A DNA stretch of 64,000 bases from Scatophagus argus. Taxonomy: Eukaryota; Chordata; Actinopteri; Scatophagidae. The position numbers and the translations under genes are program-made. The stretch is from the NCBI RefSeq assembly GCF_020382885.2, contig NC_058494.1:15642001-15706000 (forward strand), written 5' to 3'. This document shows, in pieces, positions 38,245-61,500 of this stretch. The number at the start of each line of letters is the position of its first letter. The first letter of the stretch is position 1. The notes below the pieces were generated by a model that searched no databases, was not told the origin of the DNA, and worked only from the letters and a program-made list of their open reading frames with translations.

Positions 38245-39089
38245 TTGAGTCAGTAGCCAGGGACTCCAAGCCACAATATTTTCCCCTTCAGTCATGTTGT
38301 TTTATATCATTCATAGAGGAGGGATAGAAGAAGAGGGGTGCGTGGTTCACATAAATGCAGTAGTAAAGAAGTGAATGATTGCCCTGGAGCGAGTGAAGAA
38401 GAAGAGGTTCAGAAGAAGATCTGGAGTCCAGGGGAGGAGAAGGTGTGTGTGTTTGTGTGTGCGTGTGTGTGGGGGGGTGGCGTAGGAAGTGTTTGCTGAG
38501 TGGGTTGGGGTTGAGTACACAGTAGCTCTACTGACAGAGAAGGACAATATTTGCAGACCACACTTGACATGCACAAACACACACACCTGCATGTAGAGCA
38601 CACAGGGAGAAAATACTCCTCACTGACCCAACCCAGGAAGGGCTGCTTGTTTACCAAAAAGGTGCAGTAGTACACACTGGCTGCTTCACTTCACAGTGTG
38701 TTTGTCCTTTGATTTTTACATGTTGAGGGGCCTGCAGTGAGGCTCTGATGAAGCACAGTTGCAGCAGCTGTCTGGTTTGTTGGTTGCTTTAGGCTGATTC
38801 GTCCAACTAAGGTTTCAACTTCTGGTTATCATTATGTTTTGTTTTATTTTCATATGAATCATTCTGAACTTAATTAATTTCTTGATGAGTCTATCAATCA
38901 AAAGCTGCAGCTCCAAATGCAACACCGATTCAAGCGCAAACCTACAAGCTCCAGCTGCAGATGGTCTTTTCTCTCCTGAGGCCTTATGCTTTGTGGAGGT
39001 GTGGAAGATGCTGAGCGGCTAAGTTAATTTTCTTTCCTGCGATTGTCTAAATGCTCTGTGTCTCATTGTATTCATTTTTTTTTATAACG

Positions 39090-39430
39090 CTCCCGAGGGC
39101 ACCAGGGAAAGTTCCTCTTTATCACAAAGACGTGATCCCCACTCACCCACCCTGCTGTCACATGCTGTCTGATAACCCCCACCTCCCCCTCACCCCTTAT
39201 TCCCCCCTGTGGTAAACCAAAACCACCTGGCAAACATCTCCAAGCAGATTAAATTAATTATCTGCTGCTGTGTGACCCAGATCTCTGTCACCATCACCCA
39301 AATTGCCTGGTGTTTACTCAAATCAGTGTCAGACAGATTTAGAACACTGAACTGGAAGTATATGTGTCTCAGACAACATAAATCAACTTCCCCCTCGTGT
39401 GAGCGGGCCTGTGGGAGGCACTCCTGAATG
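39090..39430. promoter_or_regulatory. klf3: Candidate klf3 intronic enhancer (GATA, CACC, RUNX, E-box)
   Basis: A repeat-free block between microsatellites. Motifs seen: three GATA sites (TTTATCAC at about 39117, CTGATAAC at about 39169, TTATCT at about 39258), two RUNX-type sites (TGTGGT 39208-39213; AACCAC 39221-39226), an E-box CACCTG at 39224-39229, several CACCC/CCACC boxes at 39140-39196, and AT-rich homeodomain-like TTAAATTAATTA. GATA next to CACC boxes is the usual layout of blood and erythroid enhancers. Function is inference. Confidence 0.4.
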
Positions 39431-39644
39431 TCAGGTGTCTCTGAATGTCTGTGAGAGGAATGGTACGTTTCCCGTGGCTGCATGCGTTCTTTCGAGGATT
39501 TAAATGTGCATCGGGGGGGCTGCGCAGGTTTGTCACATTGTCTGTGAGAGATGTACCTCAGACGGCTGATGTTCTGAAGGTGAAATATGACTTCTTGTTC
39601 AGCGTGGAGAATATATGTGCATGTACACACGAGCTGTGCTACGT

Positions 39645-39645
39645 G

Positions 39646-39674
<29 letters not shown>
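39645..39674. repeat. klf3: (CA)n microsatellite
   Basis: About 15 CA units, just downstream of the candidate enhancer. Confidence 0.93.
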
Positions 39675-39676
<2 letters not shown>

Positions 39677-41935
39677 AACTGAGCTCAGCCCTGCAGTGAC
39701 AAGATCTTTTTTGTTTTTTTTTGCATCTTGCATTTTGTGTTTAAAGCAGTTTCTGGTGTCACACAAACTTTTAACAGATGGTTAATAACACACTCTAATG
39801 TAGTAATAAAGCAGGTAATATTACATGTTACATATTAAGTGTAAGTGTAAGTTTATTAATGAACCGTATATGTCAGCATCTTTTTCTAAGAGTGTGGAAA
39901 CTTGTGATGAACTTTTCAATTTTTTTTTTACAAATTTAATTTTTTTGTGCACTTAACAAATGATTGAACTAAATGAATGGCCAAATGAAGCAGTAGTGAT
40001 CGTTAATGGCAGCTGTATGTACATGTTGGACCGGAGCCTGAAGCTTGACTCTGGGTTGGATCATCTGGGCTTGTTTTCCGCTGCTTTCCATCAGTAACAC
40101 TGGGCCTCCTTGTTTGCTGTTGTGATTGCTCGTGGGTCAGAGACACGTCTCTCGCAGAAGTCCTACACTTACAATAGTACAGTACTTTCTGCATTGCTGT
40201 GTCAGTAGCGGAGGGGAAATATCTAAATGGATAAATGCATAAAGGCATGGGGACTTCCACAGCAGGGACTTATTTTTATATCTGTAGGGAAAATACCTGT
40301 ACGCCACAGTGTTAAAAATTTGCTTCTTTTGTCCTTTTCCGAATTCGTGATCTATCTGCTCGTGCCTCATGCAGTACCAACTCTTATTATCACTTCTGTG
40401 TGTGTGTGTGAGTGTGTGATTCACAACCACAATAGAACAACTGTTTGACCTCTAGCTGAACTACAATACAATACAAACCCGGATTAGAAAACACACACCC
40501 GCAAAGACATATGTACACATACACACACACACACACACACATACTCACTCACAGACACCCCACCTGACTGCAGTCTCTTTGTTTCTCTGGGCGAAGGGCG
40601 AAGCCTCAGTCGTCATGTTCACACCCTTCCTGACCCAGCAAGCAAGCATCCTGCTCCGCTATTGGTCTGCTCCCCATCTGGACTCTCTCTCTCTCTCTCT
40701 CTCTTTGTGTGTGTGTGTGTCTGCTTGTGTGCTAGGGTGTGACGACCTGTGTTCTTGCCCATTTGTTAATAATTAAAGGCTAACTTGTCTCCAGACTGTG
40801 GACTTTAATCAGGTCACACACAGACACACACACTCCCTCAGGGTACATTCTTTGACAGGTCATGTTGCTTCAATCCCCCAGTGAACACACACACACACAC
40901 ACACACACCATTCTGATAAACACTCATTTAGGTACAAGCACAGAGTCATCGCAGCTGCACCTGGCCATTCAAAGCCAAGGTAACTGGAACCTGCTTTTGA
41001 TCCAAACACTCAACAGGCCTCAGTAGGCGGCGGTGTGTGTGTGTGTGTCTGCCTGTTTAGAAATGTGTGAGGCGCTATCGTTGTCAAGCCTTTGACGCCG
41101 GGCACTTTTCAGCCACATCACACCTGCAACTGTCTCGAAATCTCGTAAAACGATCCGTGGTAAAGTTGTCTGAAGCATTGTCTGAGCAGCAGGTATTTTC
41201 TGACAGCCGTTAATCGTTTTTTACGCGACTGGCAGAGTGAAAAAGATGCGCTTCTGGTGGAGATAGCAAAAGTAGAGAGGAGGAGAAGGTGTGTAAAAAT
41301 GTGACAGAAAATTTATGTTTGTCTATTGTCTGATGTGATTTACTGGAGCTCTGACTCTTAAATATCTCAGGCACTTTTCATGTACCTAATACTTAACTAC
41401 ACGTTCTTGTCTGGCCTTTCCCTCCGTAATTTATTTTTCATAATTTCTCAAACCTCTGTGTGTGTAATTAAAATGTTTAGATGTACGTGTAATGTTATTA
41501 ATATTGTAATTTTCACTATGGTTAATTGTCATATTCATATTTACTATAAAAACAGTGAAGATTATAAAATATGATTAAATCACAATTAAACCAGTGGGTC
41601 CCAAACTTTTTTGACTTTTTGACCTCCCTACAACAAAGCAGTTTTCACATTTCAGGTGTCTATGAGTTATTAGCACTAAACTTCTCACACGGCTCCATTT
41701 AAACATCTGGTTTGAGGCCCTAAGAGGTGAATCTCTTCAGTATTTCACAAAAAAAGGCAAATGTTTTAGAAAAGTCTGAAAAATTTGTCCAAACTTTTAT
41801 TTCCTTCAAGCACATTAACCTTCTCATGACAGCTCATGTTCATTTGCTGACACTTTGGAGGGTCTCGATCCTTAGGTTGGAAACCACTGAAGCCATGTCA
41901 GCTGTCAGGGCTGATTTTCTGCAAAATGACTACTT

Positions 41936-42040
41936 TTCAATTCAATTCAGTTCAGTTTATTTATATATCGCCAATTCACAACAAAAGTTATCTCATGACA
42001 CTTTCCAATTAGAGCAGGTCTAGACCAAACTCTTTAATTA
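41936..42040 (+). mobile_element. Interspersed repeat fragment (TTTATTTATATATCGCCAA type)
   Basis: It contains CAATTCACAACAAAAGTTAT, then AGCAGGTCTAGACCAAACTC, the layout of a very common fish repeat that starts TTTATTTATATAGCGCCAA. It is a truncated copy in klf3 intron 1, about 310 bases before exon 2. Confidence 0.65.
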
Positions 42041-42368
42041 CTTTTGTATATACATTTAGCAAATACATATTTTGTATATACATATATGTACATTTAGCTG
42101 ATAATACTAGGCACGTGGTTTTAAATGCAGGACTTCAACTTGTAATGGAGTATTTCAGCACTTTTGTATTTGTACTCTTATTTAAGTAGAAGATCTAAAG
42201 TACCTCCTCTATCATCATTACTGGCTTCCATGTTAACTCACAGTGAAGTATATGAACCGAGCCTTAAAAGTGCGAGCAGAGTGTGTAAATGTGTTGCTAC
42301 ATATTTGCTGTGTGTACTGATGGTTGTGTGTGTGTGTTTTATTTTGTAGGAGCCTGGCCTGTGCAGCC

Positions 42369-46866
<4,498 letters not shown>

Positions 46867-48830
46867 AACTCTCCATCGAGCAACTTGAAAGAAACTCGGT
46901 GCTGGTTTCAACATTGGACTGTACCACTTTGACTTGAGAAGGGGGTGGGGGGGTGGGGGAGCTCTTAACGAGCTTGCCGTACACATTGGACTCCAACATC
47001 AAATGGGGGAAAGGTTCCTCAGGGTGCAAGTGTAGATCCTTTCGTCTCATTAGCCTGAATATGAGCTGGTGTCAGCCTACTAATCATCCAACCCTCACAC
47101 CATCGCTCAGTTTTTGCAGATTTATCATCATCTTATTTTGAGGTTACAATAGAATCAAGGTTGTTGCACCAGACCTCTGATCAGCTGTGGAAGGTCCAGA
47201 CACTTTTTTTTTTTAAAAGAGGTTGCAGCATCTCAGCTGGCCTGAGAGCAGCGTCCTCTTGTGGCTGCATCAACACCCGCACAGTTTAAGCCACAGACTC
47301 TGCACACGGCATGCTCAAGTTTCTTTTTTTGCAACCTCAGCTCTCATTTCTCTGCATGCATTCAAGTAAAGATCGTGGACTTAAACACACACACACACAC
47401 ATACACACACACACACACACTAGCTTTGCTAGCTAGGCCAATATAATGTGAAACTTTCCAGAATGTATCATATCCCACCTACTGTGCATCGTGTCATAGT
47501 GTACTTCAGCTTTCTTTCTTCAGCGCAGCTTTCTTCAGTGACAGCTACCTGTGACAATGCTAATGCTAACCCCCGATTTACATTAAAACACCACACACCT
47601 CATCTGCCTCTACTAGCTTACATCATGAAGTGACTTTAACAAAACACAACAGGTAGCTAAAGCTTGCATTTCTCTTGTACATGCATGCACACTGCAGAAA
47701 ATATGCACTTAATGAAAGCAGCTCAGCCTCAGTCTGGTGTGCTTTTGGTATTTGGGTTGAAAATAAAGGGGGACTCTTGTTTGTTGTCAGAGTGAAGTTT
47801 TTTGCGTGTTTTCATTCAGAAATGTGAACGTTGCTGCACAGGGGCATTATTATGTTAGTGAGGAAAAGACACCACTCGGTTGGTTTAAGGGTAGAAGCAA
47901 TTAAATGTCTTATGGCTTATATCACGTTGATGTATCTGTATGAACTGTTGTTTGGTTTGTGGTGTGATACCGTGGTAGCTTTTTTTATTGACACTTTTAT
48001 ATGGGAAAAATATAAAGTGCAAAGCAGGGAAATTTGCCTTTCAACTTTTTATTTTTTTTTTAGATGCATGTGAGTTTTATTCCAGCCCTCCATACATGAT
48101 TTGTAATTTGAAAGAAAATGTCATTTAATTCAGCAGTTTCCTTAATCACAAGTCATCCTGCAACTATCATTTTATTAAAATGCCTTCACGATTTTAGAGC
48201 ACAACTTTCTGTTTTTACAGCTTCTTGAGAACAAAATAGTTTTCTTTTTCGCGTCTTTGTACATGTCTTCAATGTGCACTTTATATATAGATACATATAT
48301 ATAAAAGTTTCCCAAAGGTTTTTTTAATCACCAGTTTTTTCTGTTCATGTACCTGCTGGTCAGTTTGATCCAAAACGTTTGACAGGTGTCTTGGTTTGTC
48401 ATATAATGCCAGGAAAAAGTGTGACCCTTTCTTTTATTCACATGTGCACACACATACACACATTCACCGAATGTAGTGGCTCATCTGATCTGCATTTGTC
48501 CCCGGATATTCTTTGCTTGTAAATGTTTTTTATATCTCTGCAAATATAAGTTGTAATATATATGTTTTATAATTGATTATTAGACTGAAAGGGCAATTAA
48601 AGGTTTTTATTAAGCATGATTTTGATACTCATAATAATGGATATTATACATTTCTATGATGTGCCTATAATAAATCCTGTCTCTTTTTAATCTAAATGTT
48701 GGCAATTCAAAGGGAACATGTTAAACTGTGAACATATAACTGTACAGGTCTATCTGCAGTTTTGCATTTATTTTAAAACAGAATATTCATACCACTTAAT
48801 AAACCTATTGATAATATTTGCAGATTGGAG
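46867..48830 (+). promoter_or_regulatory. klf3: klf3 3' UTR with poly(A) signals
   Basis: About 1.9 kb of AT-rich sequence after the stop, as expected for the long klf3 3' UTR. AATAAA hexamers are at 48669-48674 and 48798-48803, the second followed by a T-rich downstream element. A CA array at about 47385-47420 lies inside the UTR. The transcript end is inferred. Confidence 0.55.
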
Positions 48831-49141
48831 TGCTGTGTTTTTCTGTGTTCTGTTAATGAAGTTGTTAGTAGATTAGTTGATTGACAGAAGATTAATTTAC
48901 AACTATTTTGATATTTTTTTAATCATTAATCATTCAGCCAAGTCATTTATCAAGCAGGCCAAATATTTGGTGGCCATACTGTAGCTTCTCAAACGGGATA
49001 ATTTTCTAAGATAACACTAATAGATTTAAGATCTTAGAAAACTCAGCAGTTTTTTGTTATTTTTTTGTTATCTACACATTCGTGACATTTTACACGTTTA
49101 ACATTAATTGATTCACCAGAAAATACAACTACGCAAAACTT

Positions 49142-49213
49142 GGGCTCGTCCGGGATTTGAACCCGGGACCTCTCGCACCCTAAGCGAGAATCATACCCCT
49201 AGACCAACGAGCC
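49142..49213 (-). tRNA. tRNA-Pro, anticodon AGG
   Basis: 72-nt cloverleaf on the minus strand. The 7-bp acceptor stem is GGCTCGT / ACGAGCC with discriminator C. The D-arm contains GGTCTAGGGGTATGATT. The anticodon stem is CTCGC/GCGAG around loop TTAGGGT, giving anticodon AGG. The T-arm is CCCGGGTTCAAATCCCGG, with the B box GGTTCAAATCC. A TTTT Pol III terminator follows at 49135-49138 on this strand. No intron and no mismatched stem, so it looks functional. It stands alone between klf3 and fam114a1. Confidence 0.97.
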
Positions 49214-49779
49214 ACCGCGCTTGAAATCTGCGCAGCTGCATATAAGAATCTTCTACGCAGTATCCATATTTAAATTGTTTTTCTATTGTAATTTGTGATA
49301 TGTCCTGTTATTATGCTTTTCGACTTGTAAACGTAAGCGGAATGAATCTGAACCAAATCAACTTTATTTAAGAACTAAACATAACTATCTCGGCGAGAGC
49401 GAGATGATTCACTCTTGCCCACCTGCGTAATATGACCAGTCTGCCAAATTTAGCGTAATCGCGTTGATTCGTTTCGTCTACTAACTAAACACGTAATTGT
49501 ACATTGACTAAATCTAGACCCATAATGTCAATAAAGGTGTAGAAACCATACCTCTAAATGCGACAGATACCATGAAGCATGAATTGCACTGGGGCAGCAT
49601 TGGTGTCAAACAGAAAATATATGTAATTGAAGATTATTTTAAACCCCGTTTCACTTTGTGAAAGATGTTTTTATGACTTTAGAAAAACGTAGCGTGGTAA
49701 CAACAGCGGTTTCTCATATTTATGATCGTTATAAAGGCTCTTTGCAGAGCATTGCCTTAAATTAGTCGTCGTGTGCACT

Positions 49780-49913
49780 GGCTTACTCGCTAGAGGACGA
49801 CAGTTGATCCTGAGGCACTTAACTATCTTGTGTATTGTTACTCTTCGGTGCAGGCACCTACGGCCTGCCGACGTGGCGGGGCGGAAGAGGAGCTGCTGGC
49901 TGACACCGAACGG
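49780..49913 (+). promoter_or_regulatory. fam114a1: fam114a1 promoter and non-coding exon 1 (left edge approximate)
   Basis: A small GC-rich patch containing GCCGACGTGGCGGGGCGGAA (GC box and a CRE-like ACGTGG), ending at a donor CGAACGG|GTGAGC at 49914. No open ATG frame comes before the donor, so the exon is non-coding. The promoter and exon are merged here because the start site cannot be placed. Confidence 0.5.
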
Positions 49914-51617
49914 GTGAGCTGCACTGTCACTTTCTCAAAAACAAAACTGTCTTTGAGCTTTAAAAACTTTCCTTTGCCTATATCAACTGAAAGACAAAAT
50001 CCTGCAACAAAAAAAAACAGCTATATATTTTTAGTAATTTGCTGCACTGGTGAAATGGTGCTTGTTTTACACGTAAAGATGATCATAAAGCTGCGAATAA
50101 TAGCCTAATTGTCATATTCGCGTCCAAATACAACAGTGGTCTTTGTTGCGTGTCTGCTTGAGAGCGTTGTGTGTGCTGTTAAAAATACAGGCCTTCGTGG
50201 CACATTATGTGATTAAGTGAGCTGCTTTATTTCTACTCATATTACTTCAGATTTAAAGAAAATATTGTCACATCATGCTTATACAGCCTACTTGCTCGTT
50301 AGGCTGTGTTCTTGTATCAATACAAATATATGTTGATATTGTGAACTGGTTTGTTTACCATGTCAGAGATAACGTTGCTCTAAATGATATTTTGGTGCCG
50401 GGAAACAGCCTTAAACAAACTTAGCAGTGTTTGAAAACATGTAGATGACAGTAATGATGTGGATGCATGTACAACAACTCACCACTAGATGGCGATGTTG
50501 CGCCACGAAGTGATCAATGGTTTTGACTCAATTTTGACACACTTGCAACACAAATTCTGGTCATGTAACTTTGACCTCAACGTGTCATATGGCATTTTCG
50601 GGGCAACACAAATTGTGTATGTTTTTTTTTGTTTGTTTGTTTTTTTAATTTATGTTATTATCAAACAAAAATAATCAAGCAAACAATGTTGTCAACCAGA
50701 AACTAAATAGAGTTTGTGAAGGTCGTGTCCTCAGGGTTGATGGAGGCAATGACGTGAAAAATGCAACTTATACAGAAATGATGCTTTAGAAAATGTTTTA
50801 AATTTATGTGAGTGTGCCATGCAATTTTACTTTATTGACTCGGTCTGAATTCTGAATCTTTGCAATCTTTTTGATATTTTTAAACGATTGCATCACTTTG
50901 TTCTTTATGCCCACCATAAAACTTGTGTTTTTATTAAAAACATCAAATATTTGTTAATTCGAAGCCAAAGCCAATGCATTTAACATCTTAAAAATAAAGA
51001 GGAGGAAAGAAGTCGCGGAACTGGTGGTGAAGTAGTTAGCACTTGTGTTGTAATGTTGGTCACCTGGCTGGAAAAATAAAGAGAAATGTTTGCAAGCATG
51101 CTGAATTGACTTAGTGAGCTGTATGTCTTAAGCATTTGAGCTTTGTGCTAATCTTGTGTCTGAGCAACTAGAGCTAATGATTAGTCGATTTTTTTGGTCG
51201 GTCCATAGACAGAAAATTCGTTTGCAAATATTGTGACAATTGATCATTTTCAAGTCAGCTATAACAAAAAAACATATGAAACCTTCTCTGGTAAAATCTG
51301 CCTATTTTCTCTCTTTTACATCACTGCAAGAGGAAAATCTTTGGATTTTTCAGGTGATCAGTTGACCAGTATCACCTCAGACATGTTAAGGAGTTAACTA
51401 TTGGCCAGTTAATTGATTTGGATATTGATTATTAGTGACAAAGCTTCTTTAAATTCTGTTATAAAATTAGTCCAAAGCAGTCATACAATACTGTAATCAT
51501 TATACAAAGCAAACACACACTAAGAGTGATGTTTCCAAAATTAAAAAGTCTGTTTCTAACCTTCTAAGATTAGCACTTTCCACACTAAAGCCCACTAAAA
51601 TCAAAGATCTCTTCCAG
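49914..51617. other. fam114a1: fam114a1 intron 1
   Basis: AT-rich intron. It has a near-perfect CTCF-type core, CCACTAGATGGCG, at 50482-50494. No exon or mobile element was recognised. Confidence 0.5.
50482..50494 (+). promoter_or_regulatory. CTCF-like motif
   Basis: CCACTAGATGGCG matches the CTCF core consensus CCASYAGRKGGC at every position. It lies 1.3 kb from the tRNA-Pro gene and 0.6 kb inside fam114a1. Occupancy is inferred from motif only. Confidence 0.4.
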
Positions 51618-51623
51618 ATCACC

Positions 51624-59454
<7,831 letters not shown>

Positions 59455-59491
<37 letters not shown>
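59455..59491. repeat. fam114a1: (CA)n microsatellite directly after the fam114a1 stop codon
   Basis: About 18 CA units beginning on the base after TAA, so the mature mRNA would carry it at the start of the 3' UTR. Confidence 0.95.
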
Positions 59492-59493
<2 letters not shown>

Positions 59494-61085
59494 CCTGCTC
59501 CCGCTTGTCTTGTATCTATTGTTGTACAGTATAGAGAATAGATTATTCCAGATTAAGTGCTTAAATGAAGTGCCGTGGCTGCAGGCCAAAGATGTTTTGA
59601 ATATGCGTGATATAATCTTTAAGGTTTAACAGTTTTACAGTTTAAGTATATACATGTAGAAATGACCCACATGCAGTATGTGTGTGTGTGTGTCTCTGAA
59701 TGTCATTTTGACTCTGTTTAGTTCAGTTGATATTTTGTTTTGAGGAACCAAAAGGTGTTATAAGCTGATCTGAGCTCAGCTGCGTCCTATAGTCTCTCTG
59801 ACAAATGAAGACGTTTCTCTATCGTCTCCAAAAGCTGAACCAGAAAAAAACCCCACAAAATTACTGATTGTGTCGAAGGGACATTTATGTATATTGAGCA
59901 TTCTTTGCACTCCTTATGGTCCATTGTTATTTCAACAGAAAAAGCGTTGACTAACACTAAAGAAGTGTGTTTCACTGACATGTTGTAATCTGGTTTGAGA
60001 CAAAATGCCAGTATTACTGATTACACTTTATGCTTATTTAGTTTTTTTTAATTAAATTATATGAAGCAACACTACCTTATATTTCACTCCTACCCAGTTT
60101 GATATGAAAGAAAAATTTCAGTCAGAAAATATTTAGTTCTCCTTCTGTGATGTCGATGAATTAATCTCTATCTTTTGACTTGCTGCTACACTTAAAGTAT
60201 AGTTCGACAGTTTGTTAAATAACTTTTATGCCAACAGTTTGATGAGAAAATTGATACCACCATCTGTATAATAGATATGAAGCCACAGCCAGCAGCTCAT
60301 TAGCTTAGCTTAGCACAGATACTAGAATCAGAGGGAAACAGCTAGCCTGGCTCTCTCCAAACATAACAGTAACAGTTGGTTGTGTTGGTCTTTATGCTAA
60401 GCTATCTGCTAGCTGGCTGCTACAGATTCTCCATACAGACATGAGATAGTATCATTGTTCTCATCCAGCTCTCAACAAGAAAGAACAGGAGACTATTTCC
60501 CAAAATGTTAAACTATTTCTTGAATGACAAAATGACTTATCACGTCCTCTGTCAGACTCTTACCTCTCTTTCCACGAGGTGAACAAGTTATTAGCTGAAT
60601 CATGAAGATGTTTTTTTTTCTTTTAATGCTGTTTTGCCAGGATCTAAATTTATACCCTTTGTGTTCCCCAGGGGTATATATCTCAAATGTTTTCCATCTT
60701 CCCCTTTGCTTCAACCACCTGTTGAGTTTCAGCAGCAGTCCCAAGATTCTCAAAGTGAATGTGTATTTTAATATCCATTGTTAAATGGGCTCTTCCAGCA
60801 CATAATTACTCAGATCTCTGGTCAAGATAAAGTACTCTCTTCTTTCTTTAAGAGATGCTTTGACACAGACAATTAAGTTCAGCTATAGCCAGATGAGGTA
60901 AGGTCATCTTTCAGCTGTGCTTCTACCTTAGAAAACAAAACAAAAAAATGTAATCTGATATGAAAAATGTTTGAGGAGCCAAGTCATTTATTTAGATTTG
61001 AACAGTTAACATATTAAGACCCCCATCTAATAAAGTGCCCTAAGATTGTTTGAGGATGAAAATAAACATGTTTTAACCACCTGTG
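59492..61085 (+). promoter_or_regulatory. fam114a1: fam114a1 3' UTR and poly(A) signals
   Basis: AATAAA hexamers at 61029-61034 and 61061-61066 are the first good poly(A) signals after the stop, giving a 1.6 kb 3' UTR that contains the MITE at 60195-60520. An earlier end with a variant signal is possible. Confidence 0.45.
60195..60520 (+). mobile_element. MITE-like element with terminal inverted repeats
   Basis: Left end AAAGTATAGTTCGACAGTTT and right end AAAATGTTAAACTATTTCTT are imperfect inverted repeats. The interior has TTAGCTTAGCTTAGCA and AAACAGCTAGCCTGGCTCT, typical of an abundant fish repeat. No coding capacity, about 325 bases. Confidence 0.7.
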
Positions 61086-61100
61086 AGTGTCTCAGATGTT

Positions 61101-61106
61101 TTTATT
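61101..61106 (-). promoter_or_regulatory. Minus-strand poly(A) signal, candidate for the tmem156-like gene
   Basis: TTTATT on the plus strand is AATAAA on the minus strand, 378 bases past the stop codon of the minus-strand gene. It lies 34 bases from the plus-strand signal of fam114a1. Confidence 0.4.
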
Positions 61107-61131
61107 TTCATCTTAAATGTGGCTGGTGCTT

Positions 61132-61402
61132 CCCTCCATCCATCCATTTTCTATACCACTTATCCATCAGGGTTGCAGGGGAGCTGGAGCCTATCCCAGC
61201 TGACTACAGGCGAGAGGCAGGGCTGACACAAAGACAGACAACCACAATGTAGAGTAGCCAATTAACCTATGGACTGTGGGAGGAAGCCACGCAGGCACAG
61301 GGAGAAGGTGCAAACTCCACATAGAAGCACCCAGACCGGGATTCAAACCTGGAACCCTCTTGCTATGAGGCAACAGTGCTAACCACTGCACCACCGCCAT
61401 GT
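61132..61402 (-). mobile_element. tRNA-derived SINE, minus orientation, internally shortened
   Basis: Read on the minus strand: the head GTGGTGCAGTGGTTAGCACT, a B box AGGTTTGAATCCC, the conserved middle TTCCTCCCACAGTCCA, and the tail AGCTGGGATAGGCTCCAGCT ending in (ATGG)n. A common fish SINE. It falls in the probable 3' UTR of the minus-strand gene, 80 bases after its stop. An 84-residue ORF over it is SINE sequence. Confidence 0.8.
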
Positions 61403-61483
61403 TGCTGGGACTTGAATCAGTCATTTGTATTTTTCTCCATTGCACTTTAAATCCATTTCCGTGATCCTCTGTGTGCTCTTCTG

Positions 61484-61500
61484 CTACCAGGCCTGCTCCT
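61484..61500 (-). CDS. tmem156: tmem156-like last coding exon (EEQAW, stop)
   Basis: Acceptor CCTCCCTCACAG on the minus strand. Two bases complete Glu, then EQAW and TAG. Only 17 coding bases, so it is the least certain exon, although the pyrimidine tract and phase both fit. Confidence 0.6.

Larger units (their letters stand above)
34719..42349. other. klf3: klf3 intron 1, microsatellite-rich
   Basis: TG/CA arrays of 20 or more bases lie at about 36799-36838, 37350-37371, 37939-37966, 38213-38243, 39645-39674, 40520-40540 and 40886-40908. GA/CT arrays are near 35683-35699 and 35790-35801, and a G8 run is at 36842. A repeat-free, motif-dense interval at 39090-39430 is listed separately. Confidence 0.7.

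Noticed and set aside
39190-39672. 160-codon minus-strand ORF
   Set aside because: Begins in a CA array and overlaps the candidate enhancer; no family match. Low stop density here is better explained by base composition.
61191-61445. 84-codon minus-strand ORF
   Set aside because: Lies over the minus-strand SINE and has the typical SINE-derived translation.
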